DNA of 46,278 nucleotides from Chitinophagales bacterium. Its GTDB lineage: Bacteria; Bacteroidota; Bacteroidia; Chitinophagales; Chitinophagaceae. Below the pieces are notes generated by a model. It worked only from the letters and a program-made list of their open reading frames with translations, ran no database searches and was not told the DNA's origin. Position 1 is the stretch's first letter, and every line of letters starts with the position of its first letter. Below, one piece after another: positions 14,592-23,361 of this stretch. The stretch is from positions 1-46,278 of the forward strand of contig JAJPKJ010000008.1 in NCBI GenBank assembly GCA_021323755.1, given 5' to 3'. The position numbers were made by a program, and so were the translations under genes.

Positions 14592-15051
14592 GTAGCCTGA
14601 AAAGTATTCGGCGTTAAATTTAGTAGATACGATTGGAGAAAAGGACTATTGCATCAAAACTCCCGGCACAACCCTTTTAGGCTTGCATTAATAGAAATGC
14701 CGCAAGTAACTAGGCTAACCATTTGCGAGATTGGATAAATTTGTTGCCCTATTAGATTCAGCATCAAGAGAGGGAAATTAACGAGCTCATTGACCAATAA
14801 GTATTGTAGTATTTATCATTATTCTTCCATCTGTATATTTTTTGGACGAGTCAATTTGTATCGAAACCGCACAGGAACTGTATCAATAACGGACTGAAGG
14901 GCATATTGCTTTTTGCTACAACTTTGTAAATCACCCGATAAATTTCCGGCACAGCGATAGCTGCTTATTATTAGAAAACTTCTTTGGCACGGAAAGGCTG
15001 CAGATGAGCTTTCAATTAAAAAACATTCATCACAGTACTTAACTATCTTTT
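14592..15051. other. intergenic region, 460 bp
   Basis: No convincing gene is seen on either strand. The only structure noticed is a pair of direct repeats at 14859-14894, about 160 bp upstream of the FtsX-type permease. Confidence 0.5.
14859..14894 (+). promoter_or_regulatory. two direct repeats of a GTATC-n4-CGnAC motif, 21-bp period
   Basis: GTATCGAAACCGCAC (14859-14873) and GTATCAATAACGGAC (14880-14894) agree at 11 of 15 positions and lie exactly 21 bp apart, two helical turns, on the same face. A similar 15-mer is at 8473. They precede the permease gene and could be operator half-sites. Confidence 0.35.
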
Positions 15052-17430
15052 ATGCTTAAGAATTATTTCAAGACTGCTTTTAGAAATCTATCTAGGTACA
15101 GATTCTACACTTTCATCAATGTTGTTGGTCTAGGAATCGGTATAGCAGCAATGGTTTGGGGCTTTCAGAATTACCGTTACGGTTTCAGTTTCGACAAATT
15201 TCATCCCGATATTGATCATGTTTACCGCGGCCTCACTTTCCGTCAGGGTGCCGACGGACAACAAGGTCTGTTTCCGATGCCTGCGGTGAATCTGGCAAAA
15301 AGTGAATTCGCCGGTATTTCAGAGGTGGCGAGACTCAGCAAGAATTTGGTCAACATAAAATCAGGTAAAGAAGAGACATTCACCGAAGCGGTCAATTTTA
15401 CGGATCCTTCTTTTTTCCGACTATTTAATTTTCCCTTGCTCTTGGGGAAAAATGATTTGAAAGACCCAAGCAGTGTGCTGATCACCGAGCGAATGGCAAA
15501 AAAATATTTCGGTAACAATGACCCCATTGGAAAAACATTGCTTATTTATGCAGGTGAAAATTATTCTTTTCCGCTAACGGTTCGAGGGGTATTGAAAGAT
15601 CCGCCAATGAATTCCACCATACAATTCAATTTTCTTACAAACTTTGATAACCTGGTTTTGGATAACGGCAAAAAAGTAAATGATGATGACTGGAGTCTTC
15701 TGCTTAATTGTGCTGCCTATTTCAAAATTCCAAATCCTTCAGATGTTCCAAAAATTGAACAGGGTTTTGTCCGTTACAAGGCTTTGCAAAATAAAGCGAG
15801 GGAAGATTGGAAAGTATCGGGATTTAAATTGATCACCTTGCGCGAGAATGCATCCCTGAGTCTTGGGGTGCGGTCAACACTATTGTTTGAACGCCCTTCG
15901 GATGCAGCGGTCTATGGCCCAATAGTAACCTCTCTGCTTATTTTATTATGCACCTGTCTGAACTTCTCCAATACAACGGTCGCGCGGGCAAATAGCCGGC
16001 TCAAAGAAATTGGAATGCGTAAGGTCATGGGCAGCACATACGGCCAGCTTATCCAGCAAATGTTGCTGGATTGTTCTATCATCGTATTTTTCGCCATCCT
16101 CCTCTCTGTGCTCATCAATAATTGGTGGCTGCCGGCATTTAATAAAATGTTCGTATATGTGGATGTTCAGGCAAATTATCTTCACGATATACCCCTGCTT
16201 GCATTCCTGGCATCGACCTTAGTTTTTACAGTGTTGCTTGCCGGTTCTTACCCGGCCTTTTATATCAGCCGCTTTAATCCATCTACCATTTTCCGGGGGA
16301 GTATAAAATTCGGAGGCACCAATTTATTTTCGCGCATTATGTTGGGTTTGCAAATATCCATTTCCCTTATCGCAGTTATCGGGGGCATTGCTTTTGCTCA
16401 AAATGCAGAATTCCAGAAAACTTTCGATTTTGGTTATAATGTGCATAACAATATCGGTATTTCGGTGAAAGATAAAAACCACTTCACAGCGATCAAAAAT
16501 GAAATATCAAAATTGCCCGAAATAACTGGATTTGCAGGAACAAAAGACAATATTGGCTTTTCACGCCGGCATGAGGTCACCGAATTGGAAGGTGCAAAAA
16601 AAGAAACCATGTTACTCGAGGTCGGCGCCGATTACCTTCCCTTAATGAAAATGAGGCTGGCAGCAGGAAGAGGATTCAATGATTCACTCCAGAGTGATTA
16701 CACAGCTTCAGTTCTGGTGACTGAAAAATTTGCTGCTCTTTTTGGATTGAAACCCGCTGATGCCCTGGGCAGGCAGGTGCGTATGGACACTTCCCGCTAC
16801 ACTATTGTCGGTGTACTGAAAGATTTCCACGCGGTAACTTTATTTGAACCTGCAGAACCGGTTCTGATCAAACTAACGAGGGAAGAAAATTATGGTTCGC
16901 TGATCGTTCAGGCAAAAAATAAGGATTTAAAAACAATTTATACTCTTGCTGAAAGCACCTGGAAAAAAATATTTCCTATGGAACCCTTCAACGGTTTTTA
17001 CCAGGATGAGATCATTCAAAATTCTTACAGTACCAGTGCGGCGATCGCCAAAATATTTACGGGACTGGCGGTTGTGACCGCGCTCCTCACTGCCGCCGGT
17101 TTATTTGCACTGATCAGCCTGACATTGCTGAAACGCATGCGGGAGATCGCTTTAAGAAAAGTAGTTGGTGCTAGACCCCTGGACATTTACCTGCTCGTAA
17201 ATAAAGGATATTTTTGGATCCTGCTTTCAGGGATCGCACTGGGGGGATATGCCGGCTGGTCGGTCAACAAATCCCTGCTGGACCAGATTTTTAAGATCAA
17301 TGCAGGTATTGGAGCATCGACATTAATTATTTCCGTTTCCGTGATGCTTGCTATTGCACTGCTGACAACCGGGATTAAAATCGCCCAGGCAATAAGAACA
17401 AATCCGGTCAAACTATTGCGAATGGAATAA
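15052..17430 (+). CDS. MacB/FtsX-type ABC transporter permease
   Basis: This 792-residue inner-membrane protein has the Bacteroidota-type double layout. A first transmembrane helix (YRFYTFINVVGLGIGIAAMV, about 16-35) is followed by a MacB-like periplasmic core to about 280. Three helices around 285-425 contain NSRLKEIGMRKVMGSTYGQL, the conserved cytoplasmic loop that contacts the ATPase. A second periplasmic domain covers about 440-660. The final FtsX domain contains LLKRMREIALRKVVGARPLD. The protein ends LRTNPVKLLRME-like (IRTNPVKLLRME), as usual. No ATP-binding subunit is next to it. Such proteins act in export or envelope mechanotransmission; the substrate is unknown. Twin direct repeats upstream may control it. 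Confidence 0.9.
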   Translation: MLKNYFKTAFRNLSRYRFYTFINVVGLGIGIAAMVWGFQNYRYGFSFDKFHPDIDHVYRGLTFRQGADGQQGLFPMPAVNLAKSEFAGISEVARLSKNLVNIKSGKEETFTEAVNFTDPSFFRLFNFPLLLGKNDLKDPSSVLITERMAKKYFGNNDPIGKTLLIYAGENYSFPLTVRGVLKDPPMNSTIQFNFLTNFDNLVLDNGKKVNDDDWSLLLNCAAYFKIPNPSDVPKIEQGFVRYKALQNKAREDWKVSGFKLITLRENASLSLGVRSTLLFERPSDAAVYGPIVTSLLILLCTCLNFSNTTVARANSRLKEIGMRKVMGSTYGQLIQQMLLDCSIIVFFAILLSVLINNWWLPAFNKMFVYVDVQANYLHDIPLLAFLASTLVFTVLLAGSYPAFYISRFNPSTIFRGSIKFGGTNLFSRIMLGLQISISLIAVIGGIAFAQNAEFQKTFDFGYNVHNNIGISVKDKNHFTAIKNEISKLPEITGFAGTKDNIGFSRRHEVTELEGAKKETMLLEVGADYLPLMKMRLAAGRGFNDSLQSDYTASVLVTEKFAALFGLKPADALGRQVRMDTSRYTIVGVLKDFHAVTLFEPAEPVLIKLTREENYGSLIVQAKNKDLKTIYTLAESTWKKIFPMEPFNGFYQDEIIQNSYSTSAAIAKIFTGLAVVTALLTAAGLFALISLTLLKRMREIALRKVVGARPLDIYLLVNKGYFWILLSGIALGGYAGWSVNKSLLDQIFKINAGIGASTLIISVSVMLAIALLTTGIKIAQAIRTNPVKLLRME

Positions 17431-17616
17431 AAGAATGAAAATTAAAAATTATTTGACAGAGAAATTTGCCAATACAATTTCATTTTGGTTCGTTCATTTA
17501 TAAATGTCATTGCATTCAATTATTTTTTGTGCCCGTTATGGTTCAATTTGAACATAGGCCAATTCAATGTTCGCGGTCAATCTTTTACATACACATCACC
17601 GTTATATTTAAATTGG

Positions 17617-19116
17617 TTATTTACTGAGTTTATCCAGGTTTTCCTTCGCGCGGGGATTATCCGGCCTGAGTTTTAAAGCTTCCCGGTAACAGGCGACGGC
17701 TTCTGGTATTTGATGCAGTGACTGATAAACATCCCCCATATCATTCCAGGCAACGATTATTTTCGGAAATGCTTTGGTGTAAAAGTGATAGAGAACAAGT
17801 GCGGCGTCCCATCTGGCTTCTTCCACTAAACGTCGGCCTACTTCAAGCAGGACCATGTCATCATCGACGCTGATATTGTTTTGTTTTAGCTCGGTCGAAA
17901 GATCCGTCGGCTTGTCTTGAATAATTAGCTGGAATATTGTCTTTGCCTGGGGATTGTCAAATTGTTTAGGCATTGCGACGATATCTTGCGATATGTGACC
18001 ATCAAAATACAGTTGGGTGATATTGGGGAGGACCATATTGGCATTGATGGCGCTTTCCGTAGTCACTATATAAAAAACCAGCCCTTCCTGCGGGAGCCTG
18101 ACCAGGCGGGCAAAATAAATACCGTTGCTTCCCCCGTTGTCGATCATGACCGTATGACGCCGGCTCTCGGAAATATTGCATCCATAACCAAAAGAGAAAT
18201 GGCCGTTTGTTCCCGCTTCGGTGATATGAGGCCGAAACATATCATTGATTGTTTTTTCGCTAAGCAGCTGGTGGTTGGAAAATGCATTGGCCCAGCGATA
18301 CATATCGTCGAGTGAAGCTTCGAGCCCCCCATTGCCTTTCAGGTTCCAGTACGGTCCCCCGCCAGCCTCCTGAAAATGAATCTGATGCGTGCCCCAATCA
18401 TTCCCATTCTGGTAGCCATGGGCGATTGTATCGCGAGCCCCAACAGGAAAATGATAACCAATACCCCCGACACCAATTGGATCAAATAAATATTGCTTCA
18501 GGAAATTTTCGTAATCCATATGAGATACCTGTTCGATAATCACGGCAAGGATGCTCATCCCGACATTGGTATACACGGCTTTTTCGCCTGGTTTGAAAGC
18601 CAGTGGTTCTGCAAATGCGCGGGCGAGAAAATTCTCCCGGTCAAGAAGTTCAAAATCCCCTTTATCTCCTTCGAGAAATTCATGAAAACCCGAGGCATGC
18701 GTGAGGAGCTGATCGATGGTGATGCCCGCTTTATCCTGTGGCACTTTTGGAAAAAATTTCTTGAGGCTGTCGGTAACAGCAAGCTTTCCCTGCTCACAAA
18801 GTTTTAATATCGCTGCAGCGGTAAAGGCCTTGGTGATGCTTCCCATTGAAGCAAGGGTTCCTGTTCCAAATGGTATACGCTGCTTTCGGTCAGCCCAGCC
18901 ATACCCTTTGGAAAAAATTTTATTCCCATTTTTGATGATGAGCAAACCACCCGAAAAATTTTTTTCGCTCTCAAGAGATGTCAGATAACGGTCGATCAAT
19001 CTCCCGGTATCGGTGAGGACGACAACGCCATCGTTTGCTTCTTGCGTGGACTGGTCCTGGGCATAAACCCAGTGACCAATAACGACGAATATCAGAAAAG
19101 TGAATACCCCTTTCAT
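17617..19116 (-). CDS. beta-lactamase-fold serine hydrolase with TPR-like C-terminus
   Basis: I chose the ATG at 19116 because MKGVFTFLIFVVIGHWVYAQ is a signal peptide and a perfect -7 box lies just upstream; the frame runs 10 codons further but through that promoter. Class C beta-lactamase/DD-peptidase motifs are present: S-x-x-K in GSITKAF (about 85), Y-x-N in VYTNVGM (about 180) and GNGGLEASLDDM later. The last ~60 residues (VAWNDMGDVYQSLHQIPEAV...YREALKLRPDN) form a tetratricopeptide repeat. Such proteins are secreted esterases or peptidases; antibiotic hydrolysis cannot be inferred. The length is 499 residues. Confidence 0.88.
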   Translation of the reverse strand: MKGVFTFLIFVVIGHWVYAQDQSTQEANDGVVVLTDTGRLIDRYLTSLESEKNFSGGLLIIKNGNKIFSKGYGWADRKQRIPFGTGTLASMGSITKAFTAAAILKLCEQGKLAVTDSLKKFFPKVPQDKAGITIDQLLTHASGFHEFLEGDKGDFELLDRENFLARAFAEPLAFKPGEKAVYTNVGMSILAVIIEQVSHMDYENFLKQYLFDPIGVGGIGYHFPVGARDTIAHGYQNGNDWGTHQIHFQEAGGGPYWNLKGNGGLEASLDDMYRWANAFSNHQLLSEKTINDMFRPHITEAGTNGHFSFGYGCNISESRRHTVMIDNGGSNGIYFARLVRLPQEGLVFYIVTTESAINANMVLPNITQLYFDGHISQDIVAMPKQFDNPQAKTIFQLIIQDKPTDLSTELKQNNISVDDDMVLLEVGRRLVEEARWDAALVLYHFYTKAFPKIIVAWNDMGDVYQSLHQIPEAVACYREALKLRPDNPRAKENLDKLSK

Positions 19117-19130
19117 CCTGAATGATTTTC

Positions 19131-19139
19131 GCAAAGATA
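19131..19139 (-). promoter_or_regulatory. -7 box of the serine hydrolase gene
   Basis: On the minus strand TATCTTTGC fits TAnnTTTG exactly and ends 14 nt before the ATG at 19116. It supports that start. A clear -33 TTTG is not seen at 17-23 bp spacing. Confidence 0.5.
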
Positions 19140-19406
19140 AGGACAAGGCTACTAAATACGAAATGGTTCGTAAGGATATCTCTTTATTATTTTGCCTGGT
19201 TTAGGTATCAGATATTTTAAGATAGCCATCAACGTTAGTTTGCCTATTCATTTTTAATTTTGTAAGAAATGGCACAGTGAGAAAGAACGGCTCGCTGATC
19301 ATCAGGTAAATCAAAACCAGACATTGACCATCACCTGATATATTATCATCTTTTTGATCCCAACCTGCATTGCCTGAAATTCAGCCCCAGAAAATTCCGT
19401 TAGGTG

Positions 19407-19437
19407 ATGAGCCGAATCAAGGGATTATTCGGCTCAT
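19407..19437. repeat. 11-bp perfect inverted repeat hairpin
   Basis: ATGAGCCGAAT (19407-19417) pairs with ATTCGGCTCAT (19427-19437) around 9 nt. There is no T-run, so it is not a typical terminator. The ATGAGCCG core also appears in the repeats at 1078 and 4010. Confidence 0.5.
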
Positions 19438-19669
19438 GACAAAGAACCTGCGTCCTCATTTTAAATTCTTGGCTGATGGTGCAGAAGATCACGTTCATTT
19501 TCTCTGAAATGGTAGGTCGGCCGATATCTCCATTTTGCAAGGTGCGAAGATGAATTTTTAATAAAACAAGCATCTCCGGATGGTTTTTTTTCATACATAT
19601 CGAAGTCGAATAAGGAATCATGGATAGGATGAATCTCTTTTCTTTTAATAAAATGTTCAGAAAAATAAA

Positions 19670-19718
19670 TTTGTCTGAACTAAAAATATAGTTTTATATT
19701 TGAACTATAAATATAGTT
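19670..19718 (+). promoter_or_regulatory. BlaI-type promoter with two operators
   Basis: A -33 TTTG (19670-19673) and a -7 TATATTTG (19695-19702) are separated by 21 bp, a full Bacteroidota promoter. Two near-identical palindromes overlap it: AACTAAAAATATAGTT (19678-19693) and AACTATAAATATAGTT (19703-19718). They differ at one base and lie 25 bp apart. The BlaI/MecI repressor encoded 5 bp downstream very likely binds them, giving autoregulation. Confidence 0.75.
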
Positions 19719-19722
19719 TTGA

Positions 19723-20079
19723 ATGAAATCACTTACTAAAGCAGAAGAACAGGTCATGAAAGTTTTATGGAAAATGGAAAATGGCATGCTAATGGAAATT
19801 GTGGGAAATATGCCCGCTCCAAAACCCCACAAAAATACTGTCGCCACTATTCTAAAAACTTTGGTCGATAAAGGATTTGTGGAAATTGAAAACGTGGGCA
19901 GACATCACCGGTACTATCCTGCTGTTTCAAAAGACAAGTATTCAAGAGAGACATTAACCAAGGTTGCAAAAGGATATTTTGAGGGCTCTTTTAGTAATGT
20001 TGTTTCCTTTTTAATCGATGAGGATAAACTTTCCGTTAAAGAACTGGAACTTTTGCTACAACAATTGAAAAAAAAATAA
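19723..20079 (+). CDS. BlaI/MecI-family transcriptional repressor
   Basis: At 118 residues it has the standard size. A winged-helix N-terminus (LTKAEEQVMKVLWKMENGML) contains the recognition helix around KPHKNTVATILKTLVDKGFV. YYPAVSKDKYSRETLTKVA leads to a C-terminal dimerisation helix, where family members are cleaved when the partner peptidase is activated. It is followed 3 bp later by a BlaR1-like membrane peptidase, so the pair forms a signal-controlled switch. Two operator palindromes lie in front of it. Confidence 0.92.
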   Translation: MKSLTKAEEQVMKVLWKMENGMLMEIVGNMPAPKPHKNTVATILKTLVDKGFVEIENVGRHHRYYPAVSKDKYSRETLTKVAKGYFEGSFSNVVSFLIDEDKLSVKELELLLQQLKKK

Positions 20080-20082
20080 TCT

Positions 20083-21393
20083 ATGCATACCCTTGTTTTC
20101 AACCTGGGCAAGTCTGCACTTATTAGTGGTATTTTGTATGGTTATTATATAATTGCGTTACGTAATAAGAGATTCCATACATACAACAGATATTATCTGC
20201 TTATCACCATTTGTGTAAGCCTAATTTCGCCCTTGATCAATTTCAAATGGTACCAAATCAAAGACAGCCAACATAGTTCACTTCATGATATAATTAGCAT
20301 GATCAACCCTGAGCATGCGAAAGAACAACCTTTTCATCCTGATGCGGGCATGTTGCTTTTCTACATAAGTATATTGATAAGCACAATATTTTGCGGAATC
20401 CTGCTTTCAAAAATACGCTGGATATACAAAATCAAGTCAACGCATAATTGTACAAAAATGCATGATTTTACTTTTATTGAAACTGATTTGAGCCAAGCGC
20501 CTTTTTCTTTCTTAAATAATCTTTTCTGGAAAAAATCCATTGAATTGAATACCGTGGTCGGAGGAAAAATTCTCAAACATGAACTTGTGCATATTAAACA
20601 GAGACACACTTATGATAAATTATTTTCACAGGTCATCGTCTGCATTTTCTGGATAAATCCATTCTATTGGCTGATCCAGAGAGAACTGAACCTGATACAT
20701 GAATTCATTGCAGATGCCGGTTCCATTGAACAGGGAGATGCAGAATCTTTAGCCAGGATCTTATTGCAGTCCTATAATGGTGGCAGTTACCTTAACCCTT
20801 CTCATTTATTTTTTAATTCATCAATAAAACGAAGATTAGTTATGATCAGTTCATCAAAAAATGTACAAGCTTCTTATTTTAGGAGGGTACTTGTTCTGCC
20901 CTTGCTTATGGCAGTGGTAATGTTTACTTCAGTTTCCATTGTGAGAGCCCAGGAAGATCTGCGCTTAAATCCGAATGATACCCTTAAACTTAAATATATA
21001 TCACTGAAAAAAAGAAATGATTCTGTTGCCGACGTCAAAATCAATTACCTTGATGCAAGCGGCAAGGCTGCAGTCCTGAATCTAGCCGCAAAATACTCGG
21101 AAACTGATTCTCTCAAGAGTGATAGTGCAAATAAGGCATTTATACACGATGATGAAACTGGAGAGACAAAAGAAATCAGTCACGCTCAGGTCCGGGAATT
21201 TGTAAAACAAATCATTCAGGATCCTCCTTCGGACGAGATATTTATTGTTGACGGCGCAGAATGGTCCAGAGAAAGTGTCAAAAAACTTGACCTGCAAAAA
21301 ATTAAAACCCTAAACCATTATACCAAAGAGGATGCTGTTATAAAATATGGGGAAAAAGCAAGAAATGGTGTTTTTGTGTTTACCACAAAATAA
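20083..21393 (+). CDS. BlaR1/M56-family membrane metallopeptidase with TonB-plug-like tail
   Basis: The protein has 436 residues. Transmembrane helices lie near residues 8-25, 38-55, 85-105 and 265-285. The zinc site is HELVHIKQRH (HExxH, about 166-175), with the third ligand in NLIHEFIADA (about 207). This is the M56 peptidase that cleaves the BlaI-type repressor after signal reception. The C-terminal periplasmic part has no penicillin-binding domain. It ends in a stretch like a TonB receptor plug (DAVIKYGEKARNGVFVFTTK), which is common in Bacteroidota M56 proteins and may sense or engage outer-membrane components. It is co-transcribed with the repressor (3-bp gap). The signal is unknown. 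Confidence 0.88.
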   Translation: MHTLVFNLGKSALISGILYGYYIIALRNKRFHTYNRYYLLITICVSLISPLINFKWYQIKDSQHSSLHDIISMINPEHAKEQPFHPDAGMLLFYISILISTIFCGILLSKIRWIYKIKSTHNCTKMHDFTFIETDLSQAPFSFLNNLFWKKSIELNTVVGGKILKHELVHIKQRHTYDKLFSQVIVCIFWINPFYWLIQRELNLIHEFIADAGSIEQGDAESLARILLQSYNGGSYLNPSHLFFNSSIKRRLVMISSSKNVQASYFRRVLVLPLLMAVVMFTSVSIVRAQEDLRLNPNDTLKLKYISLKKRNDSVADVKINYLDASGKAAVLNLAAKYSETDSLKSDSANKAFIHDDETGETKEISHAQVREFVKQIIQDPPSDEIFIVDGAEWSRESVKKLDLQKIKTLNHYTKEDAVIKYGEKARNGVFVFTTK

Positions 21394-21796
21394 GTCTGGA
21401 ATGCACGTAAGTCCTCCATTTTCATCAACATTGCTTTCGATTTTTCCTAAGATCATCTTGCAACTGTTGAAACCTTGAATTAGAAAAAAGTTATTTTTTT
21501 ATGCAATTTGAGGCTTTTCTAAGGTCTTAGACAACCGGCTTTCCCCTGAGTTATTATTCAGAGATAACAGACCTAACAGTAACATACAACCGAAGACCCC
21601 TTTATCATGTGAATATATTCTTTAGAAGCGGTGTCAAATGATCGAGTTACCATAAAGGTTTCATAGAAAATGACATTGTCCTAAAAATTTCTGCCGCGAA
21701 TTTTAAAAATTGATTTAACCAGGTTACGCAGTAATTTAATGCGGCAAACTTGCAAAAGCTTATTATATTTATGCATCATCTACAGAGTAACTGATT
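21394..21796. other. intergenic region, 403 bp
   Basis: I see no gene, strong hairpin or perfect TAnnTTTG box in this stretch. Confidence 0.4.
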
Positions 21797-23266
21797 ATGC
21801 AATTTGAGAAAGCGAAGCAATTTATTTTGGACAAGATGGCTGCAGAATTGCCCGCCTACCTGACCTACCATAGCGTTAAACATACCAAGGACGTTTTACA
21901 ATATGCCAAAGACCTCGCCGAGTCCGAAAAAATCACCGGGGATGATATGACCATTTTGCTTACCGCCGCAGCATATCATGATGCCGGATTTTTAGAAACA
22001 TATGAAGGACATGAAGAAATTTCATGCGGTGTCGCCGAAACTTTTCTACCTGAGTTTGGCTATACGGATGAGGAAGTTAAAAAGGTTTGCGATGCCATAA
22101 TGGCCACCCGCATTCCACAGGAACCAATAAATAAAATATCGGAGATTTTGTGCGATGCGGATTTGTATTACCTGGGCACAAATAATTACACTACGGGTGC
22201 CGAAGGTTTATACCAGGAAATGTATATCGCAGGCCTAATGAAAAGCCGTGAAGAGTGGGTTCATCATCAAATAAAATTTTTGCACGCCCACCACTATTTC
22301 ACACCAACCGCACAACAAAGGCTTTCTGCCAATCAGCATCAAAACCTGATGGCATTGCAGGATCAAACACTTTCTCACAAATCGGTAACCGGGCACAAGG
22401 ATTTTTATTTCAGCGATCTGATATTAATTATCATCGGCGTTATGACCGCCGGTTTCTCGCTCAAGGGCTTTTTGGTTCCAAACGATTTTTTTGATGGTGG
22501 CGTAACCGGTATTTCTCTGCTCATCCATGAAATATTAATGCATACTTCCTATAAAATTAACCTGGCGTATATTATTGTGATTGCAAATCTCCCTTTCATC
22601 ATTATGGGGATCTATTCCATCAATAAGAGATTCGCCGCCAAGACCTTTTTTTGCATTGTCATGCTGGGGCTCTGCCTGCTATACGTTCCGTATCCGGTAA
22701 TCACCTCAGACAAATTATTGGTTTCCATCTTCGGCGGATTTTTTTTGGGAGTAGGAATCGGATTAACCATGCGCGCCGGTTGCGCTGTTGACGGCATTGA
22801 AGTGCTGGCCTTATACACCTGGCGCAGAACAAGTTTTACGATCAGCGAAATAATTCTTGCCTTAAACATCATCATTTTTGCGATCGCAGCCTCCCATTTC
22901 GGGCTTCCGGTTGCATTATATTCCATGCTTACTTATTTCACGGCAACAAAAACGGTTGACTATGTAGTTGAAGGAATTGAAGCATATACCGGCGTAACGA
23001 TCATCTCCGGAAAAAGTGAGATCATTAAAGAAAGACTGGTAAACGAATTGGGACGCGGTATTACTGTTTATAAAGGAGAACGCGGATTCTTACCCGGCAA
23101 ATTTGAAATACACAGCGAAGTAGATATCATCTTCACGGTAATAACCCGGTTAGAATTGCGCAAGTTGAAGAACCTTGTGAATGATGTAGATCCCAATGCA
23201 TTCGTTTTTGCTAGTACTATCAAAGAAGCTTCCGGCGGAATCATAAAGCGCAGACATATTCATTAA
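21797..23266 (+). CDS. HD-domain phosphohydrolase fused to a YitT-type membrane protein
   Basis: Residues 1-185 form an HD domain: a first His in YHSVKHTKDVLQYAKDL, the HD pair in AAAYHDAGF (about 58), a His in GHEEISCG and an Asp in LCDADLYYLG. Residues about 205-390 contain five to six hydrophobic helices of the YitT/DUF161 type (LIIIGVMTAGFSLKGFLVPN, GGVTGISLL, GVGIGLTMRAGCAVDGIEVL). The last ~90 residues are the DUF2179 cytosolic domain (GVTIISGKSEIIKERLVNEL, GRGITVYKGERGF). The frame is continuous, so both are one 489-residue polypeptide. A membrane transporter controlled by hydrolysis or binding of a nucleotide would fit, but no substrate is shown. The gene stands between a BlaR-like gene and a histidine kinase. 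Confidence 0.85.
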   Translation: MQFEKAKQFILDKMAAELPAYLTYHSVKHTKDVLQYAKDLAESEKITGDDMTILLTAAAYHDAGFLETYEGHEEISCGVAETFLPEFGYTDEEVKKVCDAIMATRIPQEPINKISEILCDADLYYLGTNNYTTGAEGLYQEMYIAGLMKSREEWVHHQIKFLHAHHYFTPTAQQRLSANQHQNLMALQDQTLSHKSVTGHKDFYFSDLILIIIGVMTAGFSLKGFLVPNDFFDGGVTGISLLIHEILMHTSYKINLAYIIVIANLPFIIMGIYSINKRFAAKTFFCIVMLGLCLLYVPYPVITSDKLLVSIFGGFFLGVGIGLTMRAGCAVDGIEVLALYTWRRTSFTISEIILALNIIIFAIAASHFGLPVALYSMLTYFTATKTVDYVVEGIEAYTGVTIISGKSEIIKERLVNELGRGITVYKGERGFLPGKFEIHSEVDIIFTVITRLELRKLKNLVNDVDPNAFVFASTIKEASGGIIKRRHIH

Positions 23267-23361
23267 TAATTTATTTACCGAATTTTATTTAGCAGTAAAG
23301 AATTTTTTACCTTACGAAACAGCGGTTGTCAAAATAAATTTCTTGCACAAATCGGATATCT

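Larger units (their letters stand above)
19147..19722. other. intergenic region, 576 bp
   Basis: It contains the hairpin at 19407-19437 and, at its right end, the BlaI promoter-operator. On the minus strand a 73-codon frame (19400-19621) and a shorter one exist, but neither resembles a known protein and I do not call them. Confidence 0.4.

Noticed and set aside
19407-19437. Hairpin considered as terminator
   Set aside because: There is no T-run on either strand and no gene ends nearby.
19400-19621. 73-codon minus-strand frame between the hydrolase and the BlaI gene
   Set aside because: It covers the 19407-19437 hairpin, lacks a plausible ribosome site and shows no recognisable motif.
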